From Streptomyces altiplanensis (GTDB lineage Bacteria; Actinomycetota; Actinomycetes; Streptomycetales; Streptomycetaceae): 64,000 bases of DNA. A model generated the notes under the pieces. That model was not told where the DNA came from. It made no database searches and saw only the letters and a program-made list of their open reading frames with translations. The stretch covers positions 1 through 64,000 of the forward strand of contig RHMC01000022.1 in assembly GCA_003719395.1 (NCBI GenBank). Direction: 5' to 3'. The position numbers were made by a program, and so were the translations under genes. Within the stretch, counting starts at the first letter, position 1. Every line of letters starts with the position of its first letter. This document shows positions 47,949-57,211 of the stretch, one piece after another.

Positions 47949-48868
47949 AGTCGTGTGGGAGCCGGTGGTGGTCGCGGGTGACCCGGTCAGCCAGTGCCGG
48001 GCCCGGTAGCACCCGGCTGGACGGCCTTCAGGGCGGTTGAGGGCCGGCGAGCACGGCAATTCAGCGTCGCGTTTCCGCACGCAGCGCCCACACCGCACAC
48101 CATTCGCACCATGGAGTCAGCCGCACAAGGCTCTGACCTGGGGTTTTCTTAGGTGGCTCCGGCGTTTCCGGTTGTGCTCGACCTGTTTTCCTCCGCGCAA
48201 CGGCTCAAGCGGACAGCGTTCCCGCCGTAGGTGTCCTGACCTGTGGTTTTGTTACGGGACGCGGACTCGGACGCGGACTCGGCGGCATGAGTGTCGGGGC
48301 ATCGCCGCGACCTTGTGACGCTCACATGACGCCCGCTCGAGACGCGCAACAGCATCGTCCGCCCGTGGCGGTCGGCCGACACCGGAGGGCTGCCGCATGC
48401 TGGTCAGGTGGTCACCAGCCCGGCCGTAGGTGTGCCTGAGCACCCCGCAGGAGGTTCGGACAGCCCGTGAAGCCGAAGGTCTTGATCTCTTCGAAGAGGT
48501 ACAGGACGGGGATCCCGGTACGTCTCCCACACGTCCGGCCCGACGGTCTCCCCGACCCACTCACCCATCCGCTGGATCAGGCGCCGTCCGGGCGGAGAAG
48601 GAAGACGTTTCCGGGGGCGGTTTGGTCCTGGCCGGTGGGTCTCCGGAGGATGAGGACGGCAGCCGCGAGGAGCACCTGTTCCGCTCGGTGCAGGCTCCGG
48701 CCTCGGCAGCCCGGGATCGCCTCGATCAGGGCCTCGGCCGGCAGGGCGGAGCCGACCATGCGCACGCACGTGCTCCTCGCCGTCTGGTGCGGCGTGGAGA
48801 TCGCCTGCGGGACCTTCTCGACCGCGTCGTCGGCCGGGACCGTGCCGCTCCTGGCACTGTCGGGTCGG
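47949..48868. other. Decayed region between the ars cluster and the radical SAM gene
   Basis: About 920 bases with no intact gene. It carries GCTCTGACCTGGGGTTTTCTT (near 48130) and GTCCTGACCTGTGGTTTTG (near 48230), both similar to segments at 37.14 and 53.3-53.4 kb. TGACGCTC-type repeats lie at 48317-48340. A minus-strand frame at 48577-48765 (VGSALPAEALIEAIPG ...) may be a gene fragment, but I cannot name it. Confidence 0.5.
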
Positions 48869-50059
48869 TCAGAAGGCGTACCTGATCGTCAGCCACGGGG
48901 CGTGCGTCCGGACCAGGCCGCGTACGGTCTCCACCGCGGCGGCCTTGATGTCGTTCCGGTAACGCACGTTCCAGCTGCCGTTCTCCGACCGCTTCGGCTG
49001 CTGCAGATCCGGACGCCAGACGGCCTCCTCCGCGCGTGGATGCCAGGCCATGTTCACGTCGTGCAGGTCCTTGTTGTGCGTCAGCATGATCACCTCCGCC
49101 GCGGCCTGCTCCTTCACCCGCTGCGGCAGGACGTCGTCCATGTGCCGCAGCAACTCGGCCCATGCCTGCTTCCAGCCGGGCCTGATGACGACGGGGGACA
49201 GGTTGAAGTGGACCTCGTAGCCGGCGTCGAGGAAGTCTGCCGCGGCGGCGATGCGGTCCTCGACGGGGCTGGTGCGGATGTCGAGCAGCCGTGAGTCCTC
49301 CGGGGGCATCACCGAGAACCGGACACGGGTCCGTCCGCGCGGGTCGAGCAGCAGCAGGTCGGGGTTGACGAACTTGGTCGCGAACGACGCCTTCGCCGTG
49401 GGCCACCGGGCGAAGGCGCGCACCAGGTCGGCGGTGTTCTCGCTGATCAGCGCGTCGACCGAGCAGTCGCTGTTCTCCCCGACGTCGTAGACCCACGCCC
49501 TCGGGTCGCACTGGTTGGGTTCCTTCTTCGGGCCCTGGCCGACGACGTGGTGCCTGATGCGGGCGATGATGCGGTCGATGTTGGTGAAGACGGTGATCGG
49601 ATTGGCGTATCCCTTACGCCGGGGGACGTAGCAGTAGGCGCACGCCATGGCGCATCCGTTGGCAGCCCCGGGGGCGATCCAGTCCGCTGATCGGCCGTTT
49701 GGCCGCACGGTGAGGGTCTTCTTCTCACCGAGGACCAGGACCGTGCTCTTGATCCGCACCCAGCGCTCGGCGTTGCCCTTGTTGCCGTGCAGCTCGGGGA
49801 TGCGCCAGTGCGAGTCGGCGTGCGCCACCTCGGCGTCGGGGAAGCCCGCCAGGATCTGCCTGCCCCGCGGTGACGCCGCCGCCGCGGGCTCGGCATGGAT
49901 CTCCCGCACCGAAAGCATCATCCGGGCCTGCGGGGATTCGCGGAACAGTGGTGGCCCGGACACGGTTGCCTGGGGCCCTCCGGTCAGAATCTCGTCGAGG
50001 CCGAAGAGCCCGTCGGGGCCGTCATCGTCCGGTGCACCGGACGGTTGGGAGGATCGCAT
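48869..50059 (-). CDS. Spore photoproduct lyase-like radical SAM protein
   Basis: 396 residues from ATG 50059. The radical SAM cluster is CAMACAYC (C-x3-C-x2-C) in GAANGCAMACAYCYVPRRKG, with RVRFSVMPPEDSRLLDIRTS and GYEVHFNLSPVVIR further on. It resembles SplB-type enzymes, which repair UV-induced thymine dimers in spores by radical chemistry. Streptomyces make exospores, so a DNA repair role is possible, but Cys 141 of SplB cannot be matched here by eye. No partner gene is adjacent on this strand. Confidence 0.82.
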   Translation of the reverse strand: MRSSQPSGAPDDDGPDGLFGLDEILTGGPQATVSGPPLFRESPQARMMLSVREIHAEPAAAASPRGRQILAGFPDAEVAHADSHWRIPELHGNKGNAERWVRIKSTVLVLGEKKTLTVRPNGRSADWIAPGAANGCAMACAYCYVPRRKGYANPITVFTNIDRIIARIRHHVVGQGPKKEPNQCDPRAWVYDVGENSDCSVDALISENTADLVRAFARWPTAKASFATKFVNPDLLLLDPRGRTRVRFSVMPPEDSRLLDIRTSPVEDRIAAAADFLDAGYEVHFNLSPVVIRPGWKQAWAELLRHMDDVLPQRVKEQAAAEVIMLTHNKDLHDVNMAWHPRAEEAVWRPDLQQPKRSENGSWNVRYRNDIKAAAVETVRGLVRTHAPWLTIRYAF

Positions 50060-50237
50060 GCCTGCTCCGGAGTCGGTCTCGTCCTTACCAATGTAAGACA
50101 GCGCCGGGATTCGCCGGTCCACGGACAGAAGCCGGTCCGCACACCCGGGCAGGGCGGGTCCGGCCGAGGTTGCGGCCTTGCCTGGCCCCGGACAGCATGA
50201 AGGGGTCCGGTGACGGTGAGCGGAGGAGGAAGCTGCC

Positions 50238-50465
50238 ATGGCCAAGCACGACAAGCCGGGCAAGGGAGACCAGGTGTCGTGGAGCAGCCACGGCGAGACC
50301 GTGCCGGGTGAGGTCAAAGAAAAGATCACCAAGCGCACGAAGGCCGCGGGCCGCACCGTCGACGCCTCGAAGGACGAGCCGCAGTACGAGGTGGAGAGCG
50401 ACAAGTCCGGCCGCAGGGCCGTCCACAAGCCGCAGTCGCTGCGCAAGCGGGACACGGACTCATGA
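50238..50465 (+). CDS. DUF2945 (hypervirulence-associated Tudor-like) protein
   Basis: 75 residues: KGDQVSWSSHGETVPGEVKEK and PQYEVESDKSGRRAVHKPQSL are the family's conserved parts. A GGAGGAGG site precedes ATG 50238. The fold is a small SH3/Tudor barrel; its ligand is not known. The stop overlaps the DUF3140 start by four bases. Confidence 0.88.
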   Translation: MAKHDKPGKGDQVSWSSHGETVPGEVKEKITKRTKAAGRTVDASKDEPQYEVESDKSGRRAVHKPQSLRKRDTDS

Positions 50466-50803
50466 CCGCCGGGAGCGACGCGGACCGGGAGGGGACCGTC
50501 GCCGAGTTCAAGGAGGCGGTCAACATGACCGCCGGTGACCTCGAGAAGTGGCTGCGGACGGACGAGTCGAAGAGCGTCGGCCAGTCCTCTGGCGACGGCG
50601 AGAGCGTCGGACATGCCTCGGGGCGGCGGATCGTCGATCTGCTGCGTACCAAAAAAGCTGATCTGGACGACCACGACATCGCGCACATGCGCAAGGTCGT
50701 CGGATATGTGCACCGGCACACGGCGCAGCGGCCCGCAGGCGACGTCACCCGCACAAAATGGCGGTACTCGCTGATGAACTGGGGCCACGACCCGGAAAAG
50801 TGA
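50462..50803 (+). CDS. DUF3140 protein
   Basis: 113 residues. The conserved DUF3140 parts are FKEAVNMTAGDLEKWLRTDES, SGRRIVDLLRTKKADL and HMRKVVGYVHRHTAQRP, ending WRYSLMNWGHDP. It almost always follows DUF2945, as here, with ATGA overlap. It may bind DNA or a partner protein; unknown function. Confidence 0.88.
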   Translation: MTAGSDADREGTVAEFKEAVNMTAGDLEKWLRTDESKSVGQSSGDGESVGHASGRRIVDLLRTKKADLDDHDIAHMRKVVGYVHRHTAQRPAGDVTRTKWRYSLMNWGHDPEK

Positions 50804-50809
50804 CGCGAC

Positions 50810-51232
50810 TCAATCGCGCCGCTGTTCCGGGTCGCGGTCGGACTCCGGCCGGACATGGGGAAGATCGTCCGGGCACTCCGGGGAACCGGGGCCGGTAGAA
50901 CTGCGAACCCTTCCGCACCAGAGCCGACTGGGGGCTGCGATGGAAGTCCGGGCCGCCGAACCGGGGCGGCAGGTCGCCGTCCGCCAGGAGCTGCTGCTGG
51001 GACCGCACGGCCGCATCGGGTGTCCGACCCGGAAGTCGTTGCCCAGAGGCACCGCACAGGTGTCCAAGCGCCCCTCGTTCGCCCACCACGGCAGATGTCC
51101 AGCCCGTACCGTACGAGCGCCTCCTCGTGACCGGTCCACATCCGGACCGCCGGGTGCCTGCGCCGGCTGTAGCCGGGCACGATCGGACCACGAAGCACCT
51201 GCAATGCCTCGACTCGCTGTTTCCCGAGCCGT
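50810..51232 (-). pseudogene. MSMEG_6728-family gene remnant
   Basis: Pieces in three frames: RLGKQRVEALQVLRG and HPAVRMWTGHEEALVRYGLD near the start, then VRSQQQLLADGDLPPRFGGPD and HRSPQSALVRKGSQFYRPRF, then CPDDLPHVRPESD. These match a conserved actinobacterial family of unknown function. The first 20 residues are missing and there are at least three frame changes, so this is decay rather than a single error. Confidence 0.68.
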
Positions 51233-51258
51233 CGGGATGACCTAGACCGCTTCATCGA

Positions 51259-51420
51259 GCTCACGATCGTCTTCCACCGCGCCTACTCCTGGGGGTCACG
51301 CACCGCGATCCCCGCCCTGCTCGGACAGCAGCCCGACGGGGAACCCCGGGCCGAGCTGTGGTTCGGCGCGCACCACGCCGCTCCGTCACCGCTCACCGGC
51401 CGGCCCGGCTCTTGGAGCGG
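51259..51420 (+). pseudogene. Fragment of a mannose-6-phosphate isomerase gene
   Basis: A short frame reads YSWGSRTAIPALLGQQPDGE and PRAELWFGAHHAAPS, which is the N-terminal part of type I phosphomannose isomerase (Y-x-W-G-S ... E-x-W-x-G-x-H). The rest of the gene is absent. Confidence 0.65.
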
Positions 51421-51515
51421 GTGCTGCCGCGTTCGTCCCGGCCGGCTCGCCCTGTGCGGTGTCCGGTGCGGGGGCGGTGCTCTACCGGGCTCGGGTGCCC
51501 CCTGGGCGGCGTCTC

Positions 51516-51798
51516 GTGAGGCTCGCGACCCGGGTCTGGGGCGAAGGTTCCCACACAGCCGTACTGGTGCACGGCATCATGTCGACTCGCGCGGCTGGAG
51601 CCGTGTCGCCCCGGCCCGGACGCCCCCGCTGTCCCCTCGCTCGTCCTGCTTGCCGGTCCCAGCGGGCGGATCTCGCCGACCCAAGCCATGGCACTGAGCC
51701 GCCGCGGCTGGCACGTACGCACGGTGGACGGTGCTGGGCACACCGTCCACCGTGATGATCCAGCCGGGTTCCTCCGGGCGCTTCACGGCTGGCTGTGA
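51516..51798 (+). pseudogene. Alpha/beta hydrolase with internal deletion
   Basis: Starts VRLATRVWGEGSHTAVLVHG (the HG oxyanion motif), shifts frame, then jumps to VPSLVLLAGPSGRISPTQAM and AGHTVHRDDPAGFLRALHG, the catalytic His region, ending at 51798. The nucleophile elbow is gone, so it cannot be active. About two thirds of the gene has been deleted. Confidence 0.65.
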
Positions 51799-51845
51799 CC
51801 GGCGCGCCCCTGGCAGGCTCAGCCGCACAGCGCTCGCGCCGGGCG

Positions 51846-52871
51846 TCAGGGCAGCACGACCTCACCCTGGTTCAGCACACGGGGGTGGAAGTACGCCGCC
51901 TGGATCTCGGCGTTGGTGTTGTTGCCGCGCAGATGCTCGGACCACATCATGAACCACGCCCACTGGGTCTGGCTGTCCAGCAGGGCAGCGGTCGGCATCT
52001 TGCCGATCTCCGCGATGGCCATCGGCTTCGTGCCCGCGACGGTGCGCATCTGCTGGTAGTCGGCGGAGCTGGGGTGGCTCTTGTACCAGACGTCCAGCGA
52101 TACGACATCCACGTACTGATTCCCCGGGTAGTAGTTGCTCCAGCCGCCCGCCGGATTGTCCTGCACGTTCCAGACCCAGATCAGATTGTCCAGCCCCTTC
52201 GTCCCGGCGAGGTAGTCGCGAGTGATCTGGTAGAGGCGCGCACTGCCGTTCGATCCGGGGCGGTTTCCCCACCAGTTCCACGATTCGTTCATTTCGTGCA
52301 GCGGCCGGAAGAGGACCGGAACACCCGCGTTCTTCAACTGCTGGAGATAGGGGACGACCTCGTCGAGGCGACGCTTCCAGGCGTTGTTCAGTGCGCTTCC
52401 CTCGGTGAGGATCTGCGAGAACTGCGCATTCGTTATGTTCGACTTCACGCCGCCCTCGAAGGCGCAGGTGCTTCCGCCGGTAGGCGGGCAGACGTGCCAG
52501 GTGAGGCTGACCAGGGAGCCGTTCGCCCACTCCGTCTTCGCCTGGTCGATCACGCGCTGACGGTTGGCCACGTCCGTGGCGCCGAACATCAGGTCGCCGC
52601 CCCACAGGCCGGGATACTGGCCTGTCACGTCCTTGACCTGTTGCGTGTACTGCCCGGGCGCGGAAGCCGGCTCCTTGTTGTGCTGACCGGAAACGATGTG
52701 GTTGCCGGAAATGGAGCGAAGATAGTTCAACACCGTCTGCTTGGGGGTGGGGGGAAACGCCTGCGCGGATTCCGTCGCAGGCCAGACGAGGATTGCTGCG
52801 GCGACAGCCGCGACCACCGCAATGAAGGCGACACAGCGTCGTATTCTTCTCATGGGCATTCCAGATCTCAT
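51846..52871 (-). CDS. Glycoside hydrolase family 26 (beta-mannanase-like), secreted
   Basis: 341 residues. A signal peptide (RRIRRCVAFIAVVAAVAAAI to about residue 38, AQA cleavage) is followed by a GH26 domain: HIVSGQHNKEP, LVSLTWHVCPP, RPLHEMNESWNWWG with the acid/base Glu near 193, and MAIAEIGK with the nucleophile near 287. It should cut beta-1,4-mannan outside the cell. Start at ATG 52871; ATG 52859 and 52853 are also possible. The upstream region contains a LacI-like AACGTT palindrome. Confidence 0.9.
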   Translation of the reverse strand: MRSGMPMRRIRRCVAFIAVVAAVAAAILVWPATESAQAFPPTPKQTVLNYLRSISGNHIVSGQHNKEPASAPGQYTQQVKDVTGQYPGLWGGDLMFGATDVANRQRVIDQAKTEWANGSLVSLTWHVCPPTGGSTCAFEGGVKSNITNAQFSQILTEGSALNNAWKRRLDEVVPYLQQLKNAGVPVLFRPLHEMNESWNWWGNRPGSNGSARLYQITRDYLAGTKGLDNLIWVWNVQDNPAGGWSNYYPGNQYVDVVSLDVWYKSHPSSADYQQMRTVAGTKPMAIAEIGKMPTAALLDSQTQWAWFMMWSEHLRGNNTNAEIQAAYFHPRVLNQGEVVLP

Positions 52872-53717
52872 AGTCGAACGGAATTCGCTTCGCCATCAAG
52901 GTGGCCGCTGCGGAGGCAGTCGTCAATGGGCTGGATCGCCTTCGGCAACTACCCTGCCAGATCTTTTACTTAACGTTTCCTAAACGCCGCCGAGAAGGTG
53001 GCTGCTTATACCCCTTGTGCGTTTCGTGCCGCAGCTCGCCATTCGGGAATTCTCGAATGCCCGGGCCGTGACGGGCCGCCGCCGACGACCTCCGTGCGGT
53101 CAGAGCCCCTGTACGTCGACCGCTGTTGCGCGCGCTCTGGCGGCTCAACCTCTGCCCGGGACGTACCCGAGAGGTCGCGGGGCGCGGGGCGGGCGAGGGT
53201 CCGCGGGCGCTGGCTCTGCTTACCGCGTCGTGACGCTCGTTTGACGCTCCACGTTCCCGTTCGCTGCGCAATGAGCCGAAAAAGCTGCTCTGGCCTGGGC
53301 TTTTCTTCGGCCCGCTCAGGTCGACATCCTTTCGGTGACGCACCACGTGGAGTGCGTCGCGATCCTTGAGCCCGCTGAAAAGAGCCACTGAGCTGCGGTT
53401 TCTTCGAGCGTGTGTGAGGGGTGTTACGTGCGTCAGGTGCGATGTCCCGACGCATGTTCGACGTGCCTGACGCGATGGCGTCCCGCCGGATGGTGTAGCC
53501 GATCAAGGTGCCGGAATCCGCAGGTCGGGGAAGGTGGCGCCGCCGGACCGGGTGTTCAACTCGCCTCAGCAGGGCGCCTCGTGGACTGCCGCCTCTGCGG
53601 AGATCGTCAGGGGCCTCGTACCGGAACGCGTAACGCTTGATCCCCTACACCACGACGCGGGACACGACCCCTGACGCACGTTTGACCCACGAGCGGTGTG
53701 ATTCCTGACGCACCGTA
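52872..53717. other. Mobile-element debris with the GH26 promoter
   Basis: About 850 bases without an intact gene. The first 110 bases hold the GH26 promoter region, with CTTAACGTTTCCT (52969-52981) as a possible LacI-type operator. Further on are TGACGCTC repeats (53229-53249), a CTGGCCTGGGCTTTTCTTC segment (near 53290) and the gene end HVECVAILEPAEKSH-stop (53349-53393), also present at 37.1 kb. Confidence 0.55.
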
Positions 53718-53984
53718 ATGTGCGGTTGGCCGGCGCCCGGTGGAGCGCTCAGCCGTGGGGAGGTGGGCATCTTAAGGGGGGTACCGGAGGCCGAGCTGCT
53801 GCCGGCGGGCGAGGTGCCGGCCTGGCGCACCCGCGTGCAGTCCGAGGCAGACGTAGCGCGCTTCGCGGTTGCCCTGATGCGGCTGATGGGCTGGACCGAC
53901 CGGTCCATGCTCGACCTGTACGGCGAGGACCTCCAGCTCGAGCGGGCCTTCGAGGCCAGGTGTCGCCGCGGCACCGTCTACTGA
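53718..53984 (+). CDS. Small hypothetical protein
   Basis: 88 residues; the useful part is ARFAVALMRLMGWTDRSMLD and LYGEDLQLERAFEARCRRGT, which looks like a small helical domain. A later GTG start near 53763 is possible. It overlaps the minus-strand methyltransferase remnant, so one of the two is not real. No family is recognised. Confidence 0.35.
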   Translation: MCGWPAPGGALSRGEVGILRGVPEAELLPAGEVPAWRTRVQSEADVARFAVALMRLMGWTDRSMLDLYGEDLQLERAFEARCRRGTVY

Positions 53985-54467
53985 ATCCGGCGGGTCCTTT
54001 GCGGCGTTCTCGCGCACGATGGTTCGGGCTACGAGCAGGCGGAGGCCGAACTCCGCCGCGTCGAGATCGATGAGATCGCGATTGCGCTCGGCCCACCGGC
54101 CTGAGGAAAGGCAGTCGCGGAGCGAGTTCACCGCCCGCTGCTCGGCCTCCGGCCCGACTCTGGTCCATACCGATACCGCGCGGCGCACATGTTCGTCCAG
54201 GTACGCCTCGGGCCGGCGCCAGTGGGCCTCGAAGAAGCCGTCAGCACAGTCCCACGGGATGAGCACCGGCTCCTTGCGGGCCCCGAACGCGCGGCCCAAC
54301 TGGTCCGCCGAGGGCCGGCCGGCGACGAGGCCGGTGACCTCAGGCAGGTAGTCGCAGATGAGCCAGACGCCTTCGCGGGCGTACTGGCCGACTGGCTGCA
54401 CGGCCTCGTGGAGGGCACCCCCATCCGTATCACCGGACGGGTCTGGCTCCTTCTTGTCACCCTGCAC
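53970..54467 (-). pseudogene. 3' half of a SAM-dependent methyltransferase
   Basis: WLICDYLPEVTGLVAGRPSA, LIPWDCADGFFEAHWRRPEAYLD (short: DCADGFFEAHWRRPEAYLD), SVWTRVGPEAEQRAVNSLRD and AEFGLRLLVA match the C-terminal half of a Streptomyces class I methyltransferase family. The SAM-binding half is missing at the 5' side. The frame continues to 53772 past the usual end. Confidence 0.58.
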
Positions 54468-54508
54468 CGCACGCCCCTGCGCCGTCAGGCGGCGGACGAG
54501 GGGTGACG

Positions 54509-54539
54509 CGTACGGGGCGGACGGCCCCCGCCCCGTACG
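54509..54539 (-). terminator. Terminator of the amylase gene
   Basis: An 11-bp stem CGTACGGGGCG/CGCCCCGTACG (54509-54519 with 54529-54539) lies just past the stop of the minus-strand GH13 gene. Confidence 0.7.
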
Positions 54540-54546
54540 GTGTCCG

Positions 54547-57024
54547 CTACTTCAGGTACGGGCCCGAGGCGCCGATCTTGCCGGGGCCGTTCAGGACGTA
54601 CACCCGCAGGTTGCCCTTGCCGGGTGCGGCGACTGAGAGGCTGCCGTTCGTGACGGTGCGGACGTCGCCGGTGACGGCGTCGGTGTACGTGCCGTTGGTG
54701 ACACCCGTGAAGGTGGCGCCGCCCGAGACCGTGACGAGCGCGAAACTGTCCGTCGAGCCGCTGGTGTAGCGGCGCTTGAACGCCATGCCGCCCGAGATGC
54801 CCTCGGTGGAGTACTGGCCCGTCTGGAGCGCGGGGATGGCGCGGCGGATCTGGTTGAGCCGCTGCACATGCTTCACCAGCGGCTTCTCCAGTGTGGTGGC
54901 GACAGCGCCGGTTGCGGAGTCGACCTTGGAGAAGTCGGAGGCCGTGACCGATCCGGCAACGTGGTCGCCGTAGTAGGCGCGGCCGGTGGTGGCGAGCGGG
55001 CAGGAGGGGCCGCAGTCGATCTTCTGCCCCTTCTGGAACTCGATCTCCGATCCGTAGTAGAGGGTGGGGATGCCACGGAAGGTCCACATCAGGGACATGT
55101 TCTCGGCCCAGGCGTCGGTGCCGCCCGTGTACCGCTCGCTCGACTTGTTGGGGCCGTAGTCGTGGCTGTCGACGTAGACGACGTTGTAGGTGGCGTCGTT
55201 GTAACTGTCGTCGGAGTCCTTGCCGTTGGAGAAGGCGTTGTACGCGTCACCGAAGTTCATGTGCATGCGCATGTCGATGACGTTCATGCCGGAGAAGCGG
55301 CTGTGGTCGGGGGTGTGGTAGCTGTTCCCGTTCAGGAAGGCGTTGCTGGAGGTGGGCTGGTTTCCGGTGCCCTGCTGCTGCTCGTAGTCGTACATCTCCA
55401 GGGCGGCCTTGGCGTCGTCGGCGTCGTACTCCTTGCGTTCCTTCCAGGTGAAGAACTGCGCGGAGTGGTTGACCGAGCCGCGGTTCCACTTGTCGTTGAC
55501 GAAGGCCGCGACCTCGCCGAAGACGAAGAAGTTCTTCGCGGCCTCGGCGCCGTGGCGCTGAGTGACGCGCTCCTGGATCGCGGGGAGGAAGCGGCGGTTC
55601 CAGGTGGTGCGCGGGATGTGCACGGCGGTGTCGACGCGGAAGCCGTCGACGCCCATGTCGATGTACTTGTTGTAGGCGCCGATCAGGTAGTTCTGGACGG
55701 TCGCGTTCTCGGTGTTGAAGTCCGCCAGGTCCTCGTGCAACCAGCAGGAACGGGAGTCCTCGCCCTCCCAGTTGCCGATCCAGCACTGGTGGTACAGCGA
55801 CTTCGGGAACATGCCTGAAGTGGGGGTCGGCCACTGGCAGTTGTAGAGGGTGTAGCCCTCGGGGCTCTTCCCGCCGGTCGGCTTGCCCCAGTTGACGCAG
55901 GTGTTGCCGACGGGTTCGGCGGTCGACCACAGGTCGCCGTTGTAGTACGACTTGCCGGTCTTGGGGTCGACGGTCAGACCGTCGTACTCGAAGCCGGGCT
56001 GCTTCTCGTCGTAGTACCAGCTCCACTGGCTGTCCCGCACGCCGTACACGGTCGGCGTGAACAGGCCCTTGGCGCCCCACCGGGAGGAGTGGTTGTAGAC
56101 GACGTCCTGGTAGATCTTCATGCCCTTGGCGTGGGCGGCGTTGATGAGGTCCTGGTAGGAGGCTCCGGCCGACTCCAGGCGGGGGTCCACCTTGTAGAAG
56201 TCGTAGCCGTGGTAACCGTGGTGGTCGTAGTCCGAGCGGTTGAGCACCACCGGGGTGACCCAGACGGCGGAGAAGCCGAGGCCCTTGATGTAGTCGAGCT
56301 TCTGGACCAGGCCCTTGAAGTCACCCCGGAACATGGGGTCGTCGTTGGCCGCGTTGCCCGATTTCACGTGCTGGCTGCCGCCCCGGTTGTTGGCCGTGTC
56401 GCCGTCGTGGAAGCGGGCGGTGAGGACGAAGTAGATGGGATCCTTGCGCGGGTCGGTGCCGAGGGGCTTGCCGTTCGCCGGGGCGGCGGGCTTGTCACCG
56501 GTGGTGGCCGTCGCGGCGGCGGAGGCGGCCGAGACGTTCCCGGCGGCGTCCACGGCCTTCACTGTGTACGTGTACGTGGTGCGCTCGGCGAGGTTCGTGT
56601 CCGAGAAGACCGTCGAGCCGACGTCCGTGACCACGATGCCGGTGCTCCCGCCGGTGCGGGTGACCTGGTACTTCGTCACGCCCCGGTCGTCGGTGGCCGC
56701 GTCCCAGGCGAGCAGGACGGAGAGGCCGTCGGCGGTCGCGGTGACCCGGGCCGGAGCGGTTGGCGCCTGGGTGTCGGGCGGGGTGGCGGCGCAGGGATCG
56801 GTCGCGTTCGCGGTCACCACCCGGTCCCGGACGGTGGAGCCGAGCGGACCTTTGCGCCCCACCAGGACCGTGCCCGCCAGGGCAGGCTCGGGGCGTGGCC
56901 CCGACCCGCCGGGGAGAAGGTCCGCGATGCGGCCCGGCGGCCACGCAGACCCACCATGCCTGGGGACACCGAAAGGTCTGGCAACCGCGAACGCTTCGGC
57001 CTTGCCTTCTGTGGCCAGGCCCAC
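54547..57024 (-). CDS. GH13 alpha-amylase with FN3 domain, N-terminus replaced
   Basis: The frame has 825 codons. From about residue 85 it is a typical secreted amylase: one fibronectin type III domain (about 90-180), a GH13 barrel with DGFRVDTAVH (nucleophile Asp near 463), FGEVAAF (acid Glu near 504) and YVDSHDYGP (near 621), and a C-terminal beta domain. The first 80 residues are not amylase-like and have no signal peptide; they are read from the strand opposite the recombinase-associated sequence. The original signal peptide and any starch-binding domain before the FN3 have been cut off at an element boundary, so secretion is unlikely. The true start, if any, is unclear. Confidence 0.82.
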   Translation of the reverse strand: MGLATEGKAEAFAVARPFGVPRHGGSAWPPGRIADLLPGGSGPRPEPALAGTVLVGRKGPLGSTVRDRVVTANATDPCAATPPDTQAPTAPARVTATADGLSVLLAWDAATDDRGVTKYQVTRTGGSTGIVVTDVGSTVFSDTNLAERTTYTYTVKAVDAAGNVSAASAAATATTGDKPAAPANGKPLGTDPRKDPIYFVLTARFHDGDTANNRGGSQHVKSGNAANDDPMFRGDFKGLVQKLDYIKGLGFSAVWVTPVVLNRSDYDHHGYHGYDFYKVDPRLESAGASYQDLINAAHAKGMKIYQDVVYNHSSRWGAKGLFTPTVYGVRDSQWSWYYDEKQPGFEYDGLTVDPKTGKSYYNGDLWSTAEPVGNTCVNWGKPTGGKSPEGYTLYNCQWPTPTSGMFPKSLYHQCWIGNWEGEDSRSCWLHEDLADFNTENATVQNYLIGAYNKYIDMGVDGFRVDTAVHIPRTTWNRRFLPAIQERVTQRHGAEAAKNFFVFGEVAAFVNDKWNRGSVNHSAQFFTWKERKEYDADDAKAALEMYDYEQQQGTGNQPTSSNAFLNGNSYHTPDHSRFSGMNVIDMRMHMNFGDAYNAFSNGKDSDDSYNDATYNVVYVDSHDYGPNKSSERYTGGTDAWAENMSLMWTFRGIPTLYYGSEIEFQKGQKIDCGPSCPLATTGRAYYGDHVAGSVTASDFSKVDSATGAVATTLEKPLVKHVQRLNQIRRAIPALQTGQYSTEGISGGMAFKRRYTSGSTDSFALVTVSGGATFTGVTNGTYTDAVTGDVRTVTNGSLSVAAPGKGNLRVYVLNGPGKIGASGPYLK

Positions 57025-57211
57025 CTGGACGGCAAGAAGCCGAAGGTCACCGAGAACATGCGCCGGATGGTGCCCGATTGTGGCCGGGCCGTGCTGCGCG
57101 GCGCGCTGGACAACGGCAGCGCCGAGCGGATCGGCTTGAACCGCCCCTTCATCACCGCCATGCCGGTCGGCGGCCCGGGCACGCCCCGTAGCCCCAACCC
57201 CTTCCCCGACC

